Part shown: positions 9,593-18,505 of the stretch, in pieces | Layout: every line of letters starts with the position of its first letter | Position numbering within the stretch: position 1 is the stretch's first letter | Source of the DNA: Clostridia bacterium | GTDB taxonomy: Bacteria; Bacillota; Clostridia; Christensenellales; Aristaeellaceae | Direction of reading: 5' to 3' | Assembly: GCA_017516765.1 (NCBI GenBank) | Contig: JAFXBE010000033.1 | Coordinates: forward strand, 1 to 64,000 | DNA: 64,000 bases | Program-made: the position numbers and the translations under genes | Notes under the pieces: model-generated | Database searches by the model: none | Seen by the model: only the letters and a program-made list of their open reading frames with translations | What the model was told of the DNA's origin: nothing

Positions 9593-10590
9593 CAAAGTAT
9601 CTTCTGCCCGAAACGGGCACGTTCTACAAAGCCAATCTTCATTGCCATTCCAACCTTTCCGACGGGTTGATGACCCCGGAGGAGTTGAAGGCACGCTACA
9701 AGAGCATGGGCTATTCCGTTCTTTCCATCACCGACCATGAGATCCTGCTGCCCCACCCGGAGCTGAACGATGAAACCTTTCTTACCCTGAACGGCTATGA
9801 GATGGGGATCAAGGATCTGGATGAACCCATCAAGGCCAGAGCACGCACCTGCCACATGTGCCTGATCGCTCTGGAGGAAAAGAACCGCAAGCAGGTTTGC
9901 TGGCACCCGGAGAAGTACGTAAAAGGCAATGCTCTGGATCACCGCCACAAGATCTGTTTTGATGAAAACACCTCCCCTTACGAAAGAGCCTATACCGGCG
10001 AATGCATCAGCGATATGATGCGCATTGCAAGAGAGAACGGGTTCTTTGTTACCTACAATCATCCTTCATGGAGTTTGGAAAGCTATCCGGAGTATATGAG
10101 CTACCACCATATGCACGCCATGGAGATCTGCAACTACGGCTGCATAGCGGACGGCTTCCCGGACTACGATCCCCGGGTGTACGATGATATGCTGAGGGGC
10201 GGCAAGCGCATCTTCTGCCTTGGCACGGATGACAACCACAACACCTACGATACCTGCGGTGCCTGGATCATGATCAAAGCCGACCGGCTGGAATACCGCA
10301 GCATCACCAGAGCGCTGGAGCAGGGCCATTTCTATTCCTCCCGTGGGCCGGAGATCCATTCGCTCCGGGTGGAGGATGGACGGCTGGTGGTGGAGACTTC
10401 CTCCGCCCGGGAAATCTGCTTTGCCTGCGGCAATCGTTACGGGCTGCGCCTGAAAGCAGCGGAGGGCGAACTGCTGCACGGCGGTAGCTACGAACTGCCG
10501 GAAGGCTTTGGCTATGTGCGTGTGACCGTTATTGACGAAGCCGGTCTGACAGCTGACACCAACGCCTACTTTGAAGACGAAATACTGTAA
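9589..10590 (+). CDS. PHP-domain metal-dependent phosphoesterase
   Basis: A 333-residue protein of the PHP (polymerase and histidinol phosphatase) superfamily. The N-terminal metal motif is NLHCHSNLSDG (H18, H20, D25), followed by ITDHE near residue 50 and a histidine in TYNHPSW; LGTDDNHN supplies late metal ligands. Such proteins hydrolyse phosphomonoesters or phosphodiesters; the substrate here is not evident. The C-terminal 80 residues look like a small beta domain. The ATG at 9589 is chosen because it overlaps the previous stop and has AGGAG 5 bases before it; a longer in-frame reading lacks an RBS. Confidence 0.85.
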   Translation: MTKYLLPETGTFYKANLHCHSNLSDGLMTPEELKARYKSMGYSVLSITDHEILLPHPELNDETFLTLNGYEMGIKDLDEPIKARARTCHMCLIALEEKNRKQVCWHPEKYVKGNALDHRHKICFDENTSPYERAYTGECISDMMRIARENGFFVTYNHPSWSLESYPEYMSYHHMHAMEICNYGCIADGFPDYDPRVYDDMLRGGKRIFCLGTDDNHNTYDTCGAWIMIKADRLEYRSITRALEQGHFYSSRGPEIHSLRVEDGRLVVETSSAREICFACGNRYGLRLKAAEGELLHGGSYELPEGFGYVRVTVIDEAGLTADTNAYFEDEIL

Positions 10591-10605
10591 CGAAAGGAAG
10601 CCGAC

Positions 10606-11307
10606 ATGAATACCGCAATTCTGACCATTGATGATATCCCCTCCCGAAACACTCCGGCGCTGGTCGACTGCCTTTGTGAAAAAGGCATTACCGCCGTGCT
10701 CTTTGCAACCGGACAGCATCTGGAGCAATACCCGGAGCAGGCGGAATATGCTGTAAAGCACGGCATGATCGTAGGCAACCACAGCTATTCCCATCCGGCA
10801 TTCTCATCGTTGACGCTTGAGGAAGCCCAAAGGGAGATCGGCAAAACGGAGAAGCTGCTGGATCAGCTCTATGCCCGATGCGGTGTGGAGCGTAAATACA
10901 AGCCCTTCCGCTTTCCCTACGGAGATAAGGGTGGTGAAAACAAAGCCCGGCTGCAGAGCATGCTGAAGGAATATGGCATCCACAAGCTGGATGACCGGCA
11001 TATCCCCTATGCGTGGTGGAAGCAGAATGGGCTGGATCAGGATATCGACACCTTCTGGACCTTCGATTTTGCCGAATACAGAATGCATTCCGAGCCCACC
11101 TTTACCAAGGAAAGCGTATGGGAGCGGATGCACGACCAAAACCCGCAGAGCGGTGCAGTATTGTTTGCACAGGGGCACCGGCACATTCTGCTGCTGCATG
11201 ACCACGAGGAGAGCGAAGCCCTCCTGCCGGGGTACTACCGCCTGTTCATCGACCATCTGCTGGAAGGCGGCATCACGTTTGATATGCCGCAGTTTTTGAA
11301 AATCTGA
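10606..11307 (+). CDS. Polysaccharide deacetylase (CE4, NodB domain)
   Basis: A 233-residue NodB-domain deacetylase. The metal site is LTIDDIPSR (D9, D10) with NHSYSHP (H59, H63), followed by RFPYG and a late HILLLHDHE, which are the five CE4 motifs. Such enzymes remove N- or O-acetyl groups from chitin-like polymers, peptidoglycan or xylan. The protein has no signal peptide or anchor, unlike peptidoglycan deacetylases, so a soluble acetylated oligosaccharide is a plausible substrate (inference). Last gene of the operon, followed by a hairpin terminator. Confidence 0.87.
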   Translation: MNTAILTIDDIPSRNTPALVDCLCEKGITAVLFATGQHLEQYPEQAEYAVKHGMIVGNHSYSHPAFSSLTLEEAQREIGKTEKLLDQLYARCGVERKYKPFRFPYGDKGGENKARLQSMLKEYGIHKLDDRHIPYAWWKQNGLDQDIDTFWTFDFAEYRMHSEPTFTKESVWERMHDQNPQSGAVLFAQGHRHILLLHDHEESEALLPGYYRLFIDHLLEGGITFDMPQFLKI

Positions 11308-11321
11308 CCAAAAAGCCGGAA

Positions 11322-11356
11322 ACCCCGCCGGAGCAATGCGCTCCGGCGGGGTTTTG
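11322..11356. terminator. Bidirectional terminator
   Basis: A long stem (AACCCCGCCGGAGC against GCTCCGGCGGGGTT, loop AATGC) followed by TTTTGC on the plus strand and by AAA-T-rich sequence on the other. It separates the convergent deacetylase and metA genes and can serve both. Confidence 0.85.
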
Positions 11357-11362
11357 CATCGT

Positions 11363-12277
11363 TTACAGGGTATCCAGATCGTACGGGGTGGTCTGGTACA
11401 CAAAATAGTTGAGCCAGTTGGAAAACAGCAGATTGGCATGACCGCGCCAGGTAACATTGGGCGCTTTGGTATCGTCATTACCCGGGTAGTAATTCTCGGG
11501 AACAGCGGTGCCCAGCCCGGCGTTTTTGTCGCGCAGGTACTCGTTTTCCAAGGTGCGGGCATCGTACTCGGCATGCCCGGTGGCAAAGATGTGCTTGCCC
11601 TCGGGCGCAGCGATCAGGAATACGCCCGCCTCTTCGGAGGAAGCCAGAATGCTCAGCTGGGGGATCTTCTCCACATCCTCCCGCTTTACGGTGGTGTAGC
11701 GGGAATGGGGCACCATGAACACCTCGTCAAAGCCGCGCAGCAGAATGGCGCGGGGCTTATCCAGCGTATGGGGATACACGCCGAAGAGCTTCTTTTCCAG
11801 CTGATGCTTCCTGATGCCGTAGTGATAATATAGCCCTGCCTGTGCGCCCCAGCAAATATGCAGGGTGGAATGCACATGGGTCTTGCTCCACTCCATGATC
11901 CGGCAAAGCTCGTCCCAGTAGTTGACTTCTTCAAAGGGCATCTGCTCCACCGGTGCGCCGGTGATGACCATGCCGTCGAAGTTCTGATCCTTTACATCGT
12001 CAAAGACTTTGTAGAAGGCCATCATATGTTCTTCGGCGGTATGGGTGGCTTTATGGGTGGAGGTCTGCAGAAGGGTCAGCTCCACCTGCAGCGGGGTGTT
12101 GCCCAGCAGGCGTGCAAACTGGGTCTCTGTAACGATCTTGGTGGGCATCAGATTCAGCAGGAGGATCTTCAGCGGACGGATATCCTGCGTAATGGCGCGG
12201 GTCTCGGTCATTACGAAGATGTTCTCCTCCTCCAGCGTACGGGTCGCCGGAAGGGCGTTGGGGATCTTGATGGGCAT
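11363..12277 (-). CDS. metAA: Homoserine O-acetyltransferase (MetA/MetAA type)
   Basis: Activates L-homoserine by acylation in methionine synthesis; 304 residues, the family length. The catalytic cysteine is C142 in HICWGAQAG, with the histidine and glutamate in ATGHAEYD. Residue 111 is glutamate ([14 protein letters not shown]). In this family glycine at that position favours succinyl-CoA and glutamate favours acetyl-CoA, so acetyl transfer is predicted even though database names often say succinyltransferase. The gene starts 3 bases after the stop of metY and uses a GGAGG site inside the end of that gene. The neighbour uses O-acetylhomoserine, which fits. Confidence 0.95.
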   Translation of the reverse strand: MPIKIPNALPATRTLEEENIFVMTETRAITQDIRPLKILLLNLMPTKIVTETQFARLLGNTPLQVELTLLQTSTHKATHTAEEHMMAFYKVFDDVKDQNFDGMVITGAPVEQMPFEEVNYWDELCRIMEWSKTHVHSTLHICWGAQAGLYYHYGIRKHQLEKKLFGVYPHTLDKPRAILLRGFDEVFMVPHSRYTTVKREDVEKIPQLSILASSEEAGVFLIAAPEGKHIFATGHAEYDARTLENEYLRDKNAGLGTAVPENYYPGNDDTKAPNVTWRGHANLLFSNWLNYFVYQTTPYDLDTL

Positions 12278-12280
12278 GCC

Positions 12281-13561
12281 TTAACCTCCGATCTGATCCA
12301 GCGCCTGCTTGATATCGGCGATGATGTCATCAATATGCTCAATGCCTACAGACATACGCACCAGATCCGGACCGATGCCGGCATCCACCAGCTGCTGGTC
12401 GGTCAGCTGACGGTGGGTAGTGGAGGCGGGATGCAGCACGCTGGTGCGGGCATCGGCCACATGCACCACGATGGCTGCCATCTTCAGGCTGTCCATAAAC
12501 CGGGTGGCAGCCTCACGCCCGCCCTTTACGCCGAAGCTGACAACACCGGAAGCGCCCTTGGGCAGATACTTCTTTGCCAGCTCGTAGTCCGGGTTGGAGG
12601 GCAACATGGGATAGTTGACCCAGGAGATGCGCTCGTCGGCTTCCAGCATCTGCGCCACCTTGAGGGCGTTCTCACAATGGCGGTCCATGCGCACGGCAAG
12701 GCTCTCGATATTGTTGTTGAGCAGGAACATGCCGATGGGGTTGGGGGTGCAGCCAAAGTCGCGCATCAGCTGTACACGGGCTTTGGTAATGTAGGCAGCC
12801 TTGCCGAACTGCTCGGTATAACGGACGCCGTGATAGCTCTCATCCGGCTCGCACAGCTCGGGGTACTTGCCACCCGTCCAGTCAAAGTTGCCGCTGTCGA
12901 TGATGCAGCCGCCCACCACGCTGGCATGGCCGTCCAGATACTTGGTGGTGGAGTGGGTAACGATGTCTGCGCCGAACTCGAAGGGGCGGCACAGCACGGG
13001 GGTGGCAAAGGTGTTGTCCACGATCAGCGGTACACCGTGGCGGTGGGCCAGATCGGCGTAGGCTTCGATATCCAGCACGGTAAGGGCGGGGTTGGCGATG
13101 GTCTCGCCAAAGACCAGACGGGTACGGTCGTCAAAGAGAGCATCCATCTCAGCTTCGCTCATTTCGGGGGTGATGAAGCGGGTCTCGATGCCCATGCGCT
13201 TCATGGTAACGGCAAACAGATTGAGGGTGCCGCCGTAGATGGTGGAGGAAGAAACGATGTTGTCGCCCGCAGAAGCGATGTTGAACACCGCCATCAGGGA
13301 CGCAGCCTGTCCGGAAGAGGTGAGCATGGCGCCCACGCCGCCCTCCATGGCAGCCAGCTTCTGTTCCACACAGGCGGTGGTGGGGTTGGAAATACGGGTG
13401 TACATATGACCATCCGCCGTCAGGTCAAAAAGCTGCCCCAAAAACTCGGAGGATTCGTACTGGTAGGTGGTGCTTTGATAAATGGGCAGGATGCGCGGCT
13501 GACCGTTTTCCGGCTTATAGCCTTCCTGCAGAACCTTGGTCTCAATGTGGGTATTCGCCAT
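12281..13561 (-). CDS. metY: O-acetylhomoserine sulfhydrylase / aminocarboxypropyltransferase
   Basis: PLP enzyme that joins O-acetylhomoserine with sulfide to give homocysteine; 426 residues, long as is usual for MetY compared with cystathionine enzymes near 380-400. The PLP lysine lies in HSTTKYLDGHASVVGG. Other family landmarks are MYTRISNPT, SSGQAA and LIVDNTFATP. The ATG at 13561 is chosen because AAGGAGGGG lies just upstream; the longer in-frame reading lacks a ribosome site. It leads the metY-metA operon. I see no SAM riboswitch before it: the gap to the next gene is only about 115 bases. Confidence 0.95.
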   Translation of the reverse strand: MANTHIETKVLQEGYKPENGQPRILPIYQSTTYQYESSEFLGQLFDLTADGHMYTRISNPTTACVEQKLAAMEGGVGAMLTSSGQAASLMAVFNIASAGDNIVSSSTIYGGTLNLFAVTMKRMGIETRFITPEMSEAEMDALFDDRTRLVFGETIANPALTVLDIEAYADLAHRHGVPLIVDNTFATPVLCRPFEFGADIVTHSTTKYLDGHASVVGGCIIDSGNFDWTGGKYPELCEPDESYHGVRYTEQFGKAAYITKARVQLMRDFGCTPNPIGMFLLNNNIESLAVRMDRHCENALKVAQMLEADERISWVNYPMLPSNPDYELAKKYLPKGASGVVSFGVKGGREAATRFMDSLKMAAIVVHVADARTSVLHPASTTHRQLTDQQLVDAGIGPDLVRMSVGIEHIDDIIADIKQALDQIGG

Positions 13562-13604
13562 GGGTGAACCCCTCCTTGCTGTAAAAATCGGGATATTACC
13601 GTAT

Positions 13605-13633
13605 ACGATAACAGAAACGACCCCTGCCGTCAA
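13605..13633 (-). promoter_or_regulatory. Probable promoter of metY-metA
   Basis: On the minus strand TTGACG (13628-13633), a 17-base spacer and TATCGT (13605-13610). The -35 element lies in the loop of the upstream gene's terminator hairpin. The -10 match is only moderate. Confidence 0.45.
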
Positions 13634-13650
13634 TGCCGTCGGCAGGGGTC
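13619..13650 (-). terminator. Terminator of the GH31-MATE-M50 operon
   Basis: Perfect arms GACCCCTGCC and GGCAGGGGTC around a 12-base loop, 26 bases past the stop of the M50 gene. On the minus strand GTTTCTGTT follows; on the plus strand a T6 run follows 9 bases later. Confidence 0.7.
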
Positions 13651-13675
13651 TGCGGTTCTTTTTTGGTTCTACTTC

Positions 13676-14833
13676 TTACCGGGCACGCTCCTGCGCCAAC
13701 GCGATCAGCTCCCGCTCGGAAGCGATCTCCTGTTCGTGGGGGTAAGCCTTCGCCATCTTACCAAAGGCAGCCAGCAGCTTTTCCGCCTTCTCCCCGTCCT
13801 GCTCCGCCAGCAGTGCGTAGGCGTATTCGGTGCGGTGGATGGGCGGCTGCCCCTTCATCACCTTGATGAACTGAAGCTGCTCCTTGTCCATCAGCTGTCG
13901 GGCGGTTTCGGTTTCGCCGCCCAGCAGGTAAAGGTAGATGCGGTCGTTTACCAGCAGCTTGCGGTACATACCGGGCAATTTGCTCAAGTCGTCTGCCAGC
14001 ATTTCGTCGATGCGGGCGGCGCATTCCTCAAAGCGGTGTTCGTCCAGAAGACGGTTGGTGCAGAGGACGGCGATTCCGGCGATCATGGCATTGCTGCGGT
14101 TTTCCTTTTCGGGCCAGCGGAAGTGTTCCTCCGGCATATCCTTCAGGCGCAGCCCTTCGGAGCTGAGCCTGTTGAGCACCATCTGGGTGCGGAAAGCCCA
14201 CAGCGCTTCAGGGTTCTTGCCCAGATCCAGGGCGTTTCTGCCATCGTTGGCGATCTCGCCGGGCAGGGGCAGACCGTTCATAAGAGCAAAAGCAAGTCCG
14301 ATCACCGTTGCCATGATCAACAGCGTATGAACCAGCGTACCCTCCTCCGCCGCAAAGGAAAGACCGAAGCACAGCGCAGCGGTGATCAGGTTGACGATGC
14401 AGCCGCCCAGATTGTACAGCACATAAGGCATTTTGCCATCCACCATGGGCGGGGGATCCATCAGGCACTGACCTGCGGTACCGCCGATGCGCAGCTTGCG
14501 CACACGCAGCCCCTGCTCGTTTTTGATCAGGATCAGGCTCCCCACACGGAAGGAGACAAAGCGGTAACCGGTCAACAGACCAAAGATCAGGTGTCCCGCC
14601 TCGTGCAGCACGATCTCCAGAAAGAACAGCACAAAGATGCTTACCATCAAAACAAGCCAGATCAACATTACCTGCAGATTGCTTGCACCGTTCAGCGAAG
14701 CGGAGTCCATGGTCTGGATCATCAGCACGCCGAACAGACCGCCAACCAGTAAATAAATCGGTATCGCGACCCATTGCATCCAGTTGATCTTCTTTTTCGG
14801 AGTTTGCCCGGTCACAGGCGTTTTTTCACTCAT
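13676..14833 (-). CDS. M50-family membrane metalloprotease-like protein
   Basis: A 385-residue membrane protein with the site-2-protease zinc motif HEAGH (H77, E78, H81) inside a transmembrane helix, preceded by two hydrophobic segments (about 20-40 and 52-75). Further hydrophobic helices lie near 135-195, and NDGRNALD supplies a plausible third zinc ligand. The last 170 residues are soluble and helical, resembling TPR-like repeats. Such proteins cut transmembrane substrates in signalling; the target is unknown. The start follows an AAGGAAAA site and lies 27 bases after the MATE stop, so it is the third gene of a GH31-MATE-M50 operon. Confidence 0.75.
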   Translation of the reverse strand: MSEKTPVTGQTPKKKINWMQWVAIPIYLLVGGLFGVLMIQTMDSASLNGASNLQVMLIWLVLMVSIFVLFFLEIVLHEAGHLIFGLLTGYRFVSFRVGSLILIKNEQGLRVRKLRIGGTAGQCLMDPPPMVDGKMPYVLYNLGGCIVNLITAALCFGLSFAAEEGTLVHTLLIMATVIGLAFALMNGLPLPGEIANDGRNALDLGKNPEALWAFRTQMVLNRLSSEGLRLKDMPEEHFRWPEKENRSNAMIAGIAVLCTNRLLDEHRFEECAARIDEMLADDLSKLPGMYRKLLVNDRIYLYLLGGETETARQLMDKEQLQFIKVMKGQPPIHRTEYAYALLAEQDGEKAEKLLAAFGKMAKAYPHEQEIASERELIALAQERAR

Positions 14834-14860
14834 TTTCCGTTTTCCTTCTTTCGTTATGCA

Positions 14861-16300
14861 TCAGGCAGCCGCATTGCCCCTGCGGGCTTCCCGGCAGCGC
14901 TGCCGCTCTGCCAGAAAGGCCGGCAGCGCAGCACGACCTTCCGGCGTTACAGGGCGCACCCATTTGCCGGAGTACATGTGCCGCTGCATCAGTAAGAAAC
15001 GGATGGGCTCATCCACATAGCAGCAGGCAAATACGACCAGAAAGGGCGCTTTGAACACCAAACCCGACAGGCACACGCAGGGCAGCACCAGCAGATACAT
15101 AAAGGTGATCTCCAGAATGGTGCCGGTAGCCGCATCACCTGCGGAGCGGTAGGTATCGTTCTGCGTCCAGTTGCCCATGCGGAACAGGGCGGCCATGGAA
15201 TAGATCAGCAGCATGCCCAGACACAGGTCGAAGGATTCGCCGCTCAGGCTCATGGCATGGAGCAGGGGCGAATGGATGGCGATCAGGAACAGGCAGCCCA
15301 GCAGGATGAAGGTGTCGCACAAAAGCACCACACGCTTGGCACGCTCGTAAGCCAGCTTCAGGTTGCCTGCGCCCACCTCCTTGCCCACCAGCACAGAAGC
15401 CGCATTGGAGAACCCTGCAAAGAAACCGATAATAAAGCCCTCCAGCGTGCGGAACACCGCCAGACCGGCAATGGCCTGTTCGGACTGGCGGCCCAGAACG
15501 ATGTTCATCACAAATGCACCCACACCGATCAGCACCTCGTTGCAGATGATGGGGAAGCATTTTTGCAGATATTCCTTCAGGTTCTCTTTCTTCCAACGGA
15601 AATGGCGGTCGACCCGGAGCAGGTAGGGATGCTTCTGCGCCTTGGCGCAGATCAGGATCACCAGCACATTCACAACCGCAGCGATCACCGTTGCCAGGGC
15701 CGCACCCTGCACTCCAAGGGCAGGGAAGCACCAATGTCCTTCGATCAGCAACCAGTTGAGACTGCAGTTGGTAACCACGGAGGCAGCGCCCGCATACAGG
15801 GGGATGCGCACCTTGTCGGTGGTACGCAGCAGCGCACTGCATGCCATGGAGTACACCTGCAGGGGATAGGCAAAGCCGATGATGCGCAGGTATTTCACAC
15901 CGATCTGCTGGATGGAGGTCTTATCCGTGTAGACCCGCATTATAGCATCGGGGAACAGGATCGCCGCCAGACCGAAAAGGAAGCCCACCAGCATCATAAA
16001 GCTGAGGGTAATGCCGTAGGAGCGGTTGATGCCCTCATCGTCCTTTGCGCCGTAGTACTGGGCGAAGAACAGCATACCGCCGCCCACAAAGCCCCAATAG
16101 CCGGTGAACATCAGGGAGGAGAACTGGGCGCACAGGCCTACAGCACCCACCGTCAGTTCGCCCAGCGGGGCCAGCATCATGGTATCGATCATGCTGCCGG
16201 TGGTGGTGAGCAGGTTCTGCAAAGCCACCGGCACAGCGATCGCCATGACGCTTTTGATGAACGCCTTCCACGGGAAGCGTTCTTTAACAAGCATAGTCAT
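14861..16300 (-). CDS. MATE family efflux transporter
   Basis: A 479-residue polytopic protein with about 12 hydrophobic helices in two homologous halves, typical of the MATE (NorM/DinF) exporters that expel drugs or metabolites by exchange for sodium or protons. Landmarks are PVALQNLLTTTGSMIDTMML at the N terminus and the second-half repeat PIICNEVLIGVGAFVMNIVL. It begins 7 bases after the GH31 stop with AAGGAAAA upstream; an in-frame ATG two codons later is an equally acceptable start. Substrate unknown; being in an operon with a glycosidase does not identify it. Confidence 0.88.
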   Translation of the reverse strand: MTMLVKERFPWKAFIKSVMAIAVPVALQNLLTTTGSMIDTMMLAPLGELTVGAVGLCAQFSSLMFTGYWGFVGGGMLFFAQYYGAKDDEGINRSYGITLSFMMLVGFLFGLAAILFPDAIMRVYTDKTSIQQIGVKYLRIIGFAYPLQVYSMACSALLRTTDKVRIPLYAGAASVVTNCSLNWLLIEGHWCFPALGVQGAALATVIAAVVNVLVILICAKAQKHPYLLRVDRHFRWKKENLKEYLQKCFPIICNEVLIGVGAFVMNIVLGRQSEQAIAGLAVFRTLEGFIIGFFAGFSNAASVLVGKEVGAGNLKLAYERAKRVVLLCDTFILLGCLFLIAIHSPLLHAMSLSGESFDLCLGMLLIYSMAALFRMGNWTQNDTYRSAGDAATGTILEITFMYLLVLPCVCLSGLVFKAPFLVVFACCYVDEPIRFLLMQRHMYSGKWVRPVTPEGRAALPAFLAERQRCREARRGNAAA

Positions 16301-16307
16301 AAAAGCA

Positions 16308-18386
16308 TCAGTTTTCCTTTACATAAATGGGATATTCGTGTCCCTCCCGCATCATAACGGGAATGATGCCGATGGGCGCAGGTACGGTAACGTTCTGCCC
16401 GCCCTCGTAGGTTTCGCCGGTATAGGCGTCCACCCAGCGGCAACCCTTGGGCAGATAGATCTCTCTGGTCTCTGCGCCCGCCTCCATGATGGGAGCAACG
16501 AGCAGATCGGGACCGAACATGTAGGTGTCCTCCACGTTCCAGCACTTTTCATCCTGCTGGAAATCGTAGAACAGGGGGCGCATGACCGGTGCGCCGGTCT
16601 CGCTGGCATCCTTCATCAACTGACGGATATAAGGGCGCAGCCGCTCGCGGATAAACAGGTAGGGCTTCAGCAGCTCGTACACATCCTCGCCGAAAGACCA
16701 CAGCTCATTATCCTGACCGCTGGTCAGCTGGCGCACATTGTTGATGAATTCCTGCTCCCGCTCGTGCCAGGGAGAACGCTCGCCGTGCATGCGGAACACG
16801 GGGCAGAACGCGCCCCACTGGAACCAGCGCACCAGCAGTTCCCGGAAGGCGGGATCGCTGATGTCGCCGCCGATAAAGCCGCCGATATCGCTGGTCCACC
16901 ACGGGATACCCGCCATCGCCATGCTGAGACCCGCCTGCAGCTGCTCCCGCATGGAGCGGAAGGAGGAATAGATATCGCCAGACCAGGTAAGGGTGGCATA
17001 CTTCTGGCTGCCTGCCCATGCGCAGCGCACCAGACTCATGATGTCCTTCTCCCCCACTGCCTTGAGCCCTTCATAGAAGCCCTTGGCATAGCCGACGGGA
17101 TAGGTGTTGGTGCAGCTCAGGGCGGGGCCTGCCCAATAGCGGTAATTGTCGAAATCGTAGGGGCCGTACTCCGGCTCGGCTTCGTCCAGCCAGAAGCAGC
17201 GGATGCCCTTGTCATAATAGTTTTCCTTACAGCGCTCCCAGACAAATTTCTGTGCGCCGGGATGGGTGGCATCGTAGAAGACGGTGTTGCCCATCCACGT
17301 CATGTGCAGATTGCTGCCACGATCCGCGCTGACCAGATAGCCCTTGGATGCCATCTTGCCGAAGTTTTCGCTGCGCTCGTCGATGGTGGGCCAGACAGAG
17401 ACCACCGGTTCGATACCCATCTCCCGCAGTTCCCGCACCATGCCTTCGGGATCAGGCCAGTCACGGGGCTCAAACTTGAAATCGCCCTGCATGGTCCAGT
17501 GGAAAAAGTCCACCACGATCACATCCAGCGGCAGCCCACGGCGTTTGTGCTCCCGGGCGACTGCCATCAATTCGTCCTGGGTGCGGTACCGCAGCTTGCA
17601 CTGCCAGTAGCCCATGCCGTATTCAGGCATCATAGGCGTGCGCCCGGTGGCAAAGGTATACTGCTTTTCGATCTCGGCAGGGCTGTCACCCGCGGTGATA
17701 AAGTAATCCAGCTTCTGGGTACGCTTTGCCGTCCATTCGGTTTTGTTGGTACCGAAAGTGGCAGTGCCGATGGCGGGATTGTTCCACAAAAAGCCATAAC
17801 CGCGGCTGGAGACATAGAAAGGCACGCTGGCCTGAGAGTTGCGGTGGGCAAGCTCCAGCGTTGCGCCCTTCTTGTCCAGATGGCGGTGCTGGTACTGACC
17901 CATACCGAAGATCTTCTCGTCGTCGAAGGCCTCAAAGCGGGCAGTCAGCTCGTAATCGGTGCCGCCCTGCACAGGCTTCAGCTCGCGGGCATCCACACGG
18001 ATGGGCACACAGTAGCGGTTGAGGCGGTTGCGGTTGCGCCAGTATTCTTCGGTAAGCAGCTCGCCCTTCTGGTTGTAGAAGCTGATCCACCCCTCATGGG
18101 AGACCCGGGCTTCGATCTTGCCGTTGCGCAGGGTGGCCTGGGTGCCCATCTGATGATACTTGGCATATTCTTCGGTTCTGTACCAAGGGTCGGTCACATC
18201 GATGGTTTCGAAAGTGATCTCGGGTTCGATATCGGGCATCTTCTCGGTAAGCGCCCAGTCGTTGGCATCCATCTGCGGCTTGGCGGTCATGCGTACACGA
18301 AGCGAGTTTTCGCCCCACGGCTCGATCCAGATCTGACTGTTGCCCTGCGCCAGCACAAGGCGGCTGCCTTCGCGATACATTTCCAT
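16308..18386 (-). CDS. GH31 alpha-glucosidase/alpha-xylosidase-like enzyme
   Basis: Family 31 glycosidase of 692 residues, retaining alpha-hydrolase. The nucleophile is D401 in CFWLDEAEPEYG, and the acid/base is D471 in TWSGDIYSSF. WWTSDIGGF and FCPVFRMHGE are further GH31 motifs. The layout is N-terminal beta-sandwich (1-240), TIM barrel (about 245-580), and C-terminal sandwich domains ending in a YTGE and PVMMREG segment. The closest general resemblance is to YicI-like alpha-xylosidases, but alpha-glucosidase or alpha-galactosidase activity is possible. No signal peptide, so intracellular. RBS GAAAGGAG 8 bases before the ATG. First gene of an operon with the MATE and M50 genes. Confidence 0.9.
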   Translation of the reverse strand: MEMYREGSRLVLAQGNSQIWIEPWGENSLRVRMTAKPQMDANDWALTEKMPDIEPEITFETIDVTDPWYRTEEYAKYHQMGTQATLRNGKIEARVSHEGWISFYNQKGELLTEEYWRNRNRLNRYCVPIRVDARELKPVQGGTDYELTARFEAFDDEKIFGMGQYQHRHLDKKGATLELAHRNSQASVPFYVSSRGYGFLWNNPAIGTATFGTNKTEWTAKRTQKLDYFITAGDSPAEIEKQYTFATGRTPMMPEYGMGYWQCKLRYRTQDELMAVAREHKRRGLPLDVIVVDFFHWTMQGDFKFEPRDWPDPEGMVRELREMGIEPVVSVWPTIDERSENFGKMASKGYLVSADRGSNLHMTWMGNTVFYDATHPGAQKFVWERCKENYYDKGIRCFWLDEAEPEYGPYDFDNYRYWAGPALSCTNTYPVGYAKGFYEGLKAVGEKDIMSLVRCAWAGSQKYATLTWSGDIYSSFRSMREQLQAGLSMAMAGIPWWTSDIGGFIGGDISDPAFRELLVRWFQWGAFCPVFRMHGERSPWHEREQEFINNVRQLTSGQDNELWSFGEDVYELLKPYLFIRERLRPYIRQLMKDASETGAPVMRPLFYDFQQDEKCWNVEDTYMFGPDLLVAPIMEAGAETREIYLPKGCRWVDAYTGETYEGGQNVTVPAPIGIIPVMMREGHEYPIYVKEN

Positions 18387-18425
18387 ATATCATTGCTCCT
18401 TTCGTGTAAGGGCTTTGCTGGGGGT

Positions 18426-18454
18426 ATGATACCATAGCGGGCGGGGAAAAACAA
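18426..18454 (-). promoter_or_regulatory. Probable GH31 promoter
   Basis: On the minus strand TTGTTT (18449-18454), a 17-base spacer and TATCAT (18426-18431). An 11-base palindrome GGTATGATACC (18423-18433) covers the -10 element. The 10 bases TGGTATCATA are shared with the -10 region of the GH32 promoter. Confidence 0.5.
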
Positions 18455-18460
18455 TACAAA

Positions 18461-18492
18461 AGAGCCGGGAAGACTTTTCTCTTCCCGGCTCA
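18461..18492 (-). terminator. Terminator of the TRAP transporter operon
   Basis: Perfect stem GAGCCGGGAAGA / TCTTCCCGGCTC with a six-base loop, followed on the minus strand by TTTTGTATTG. It lies 14 bases past the stop of the TRAP permease gene. Confidence 0.85.
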
Positions 18493-18505
18493 TATTCAAG
18501 TTAAA

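Noticed and set aside
13562..13676. SAM riboswitch before metY
   Set aside because: The gap of about 115 bases holds a terminator and a promoter but no room for, or motifs of, an S-box.
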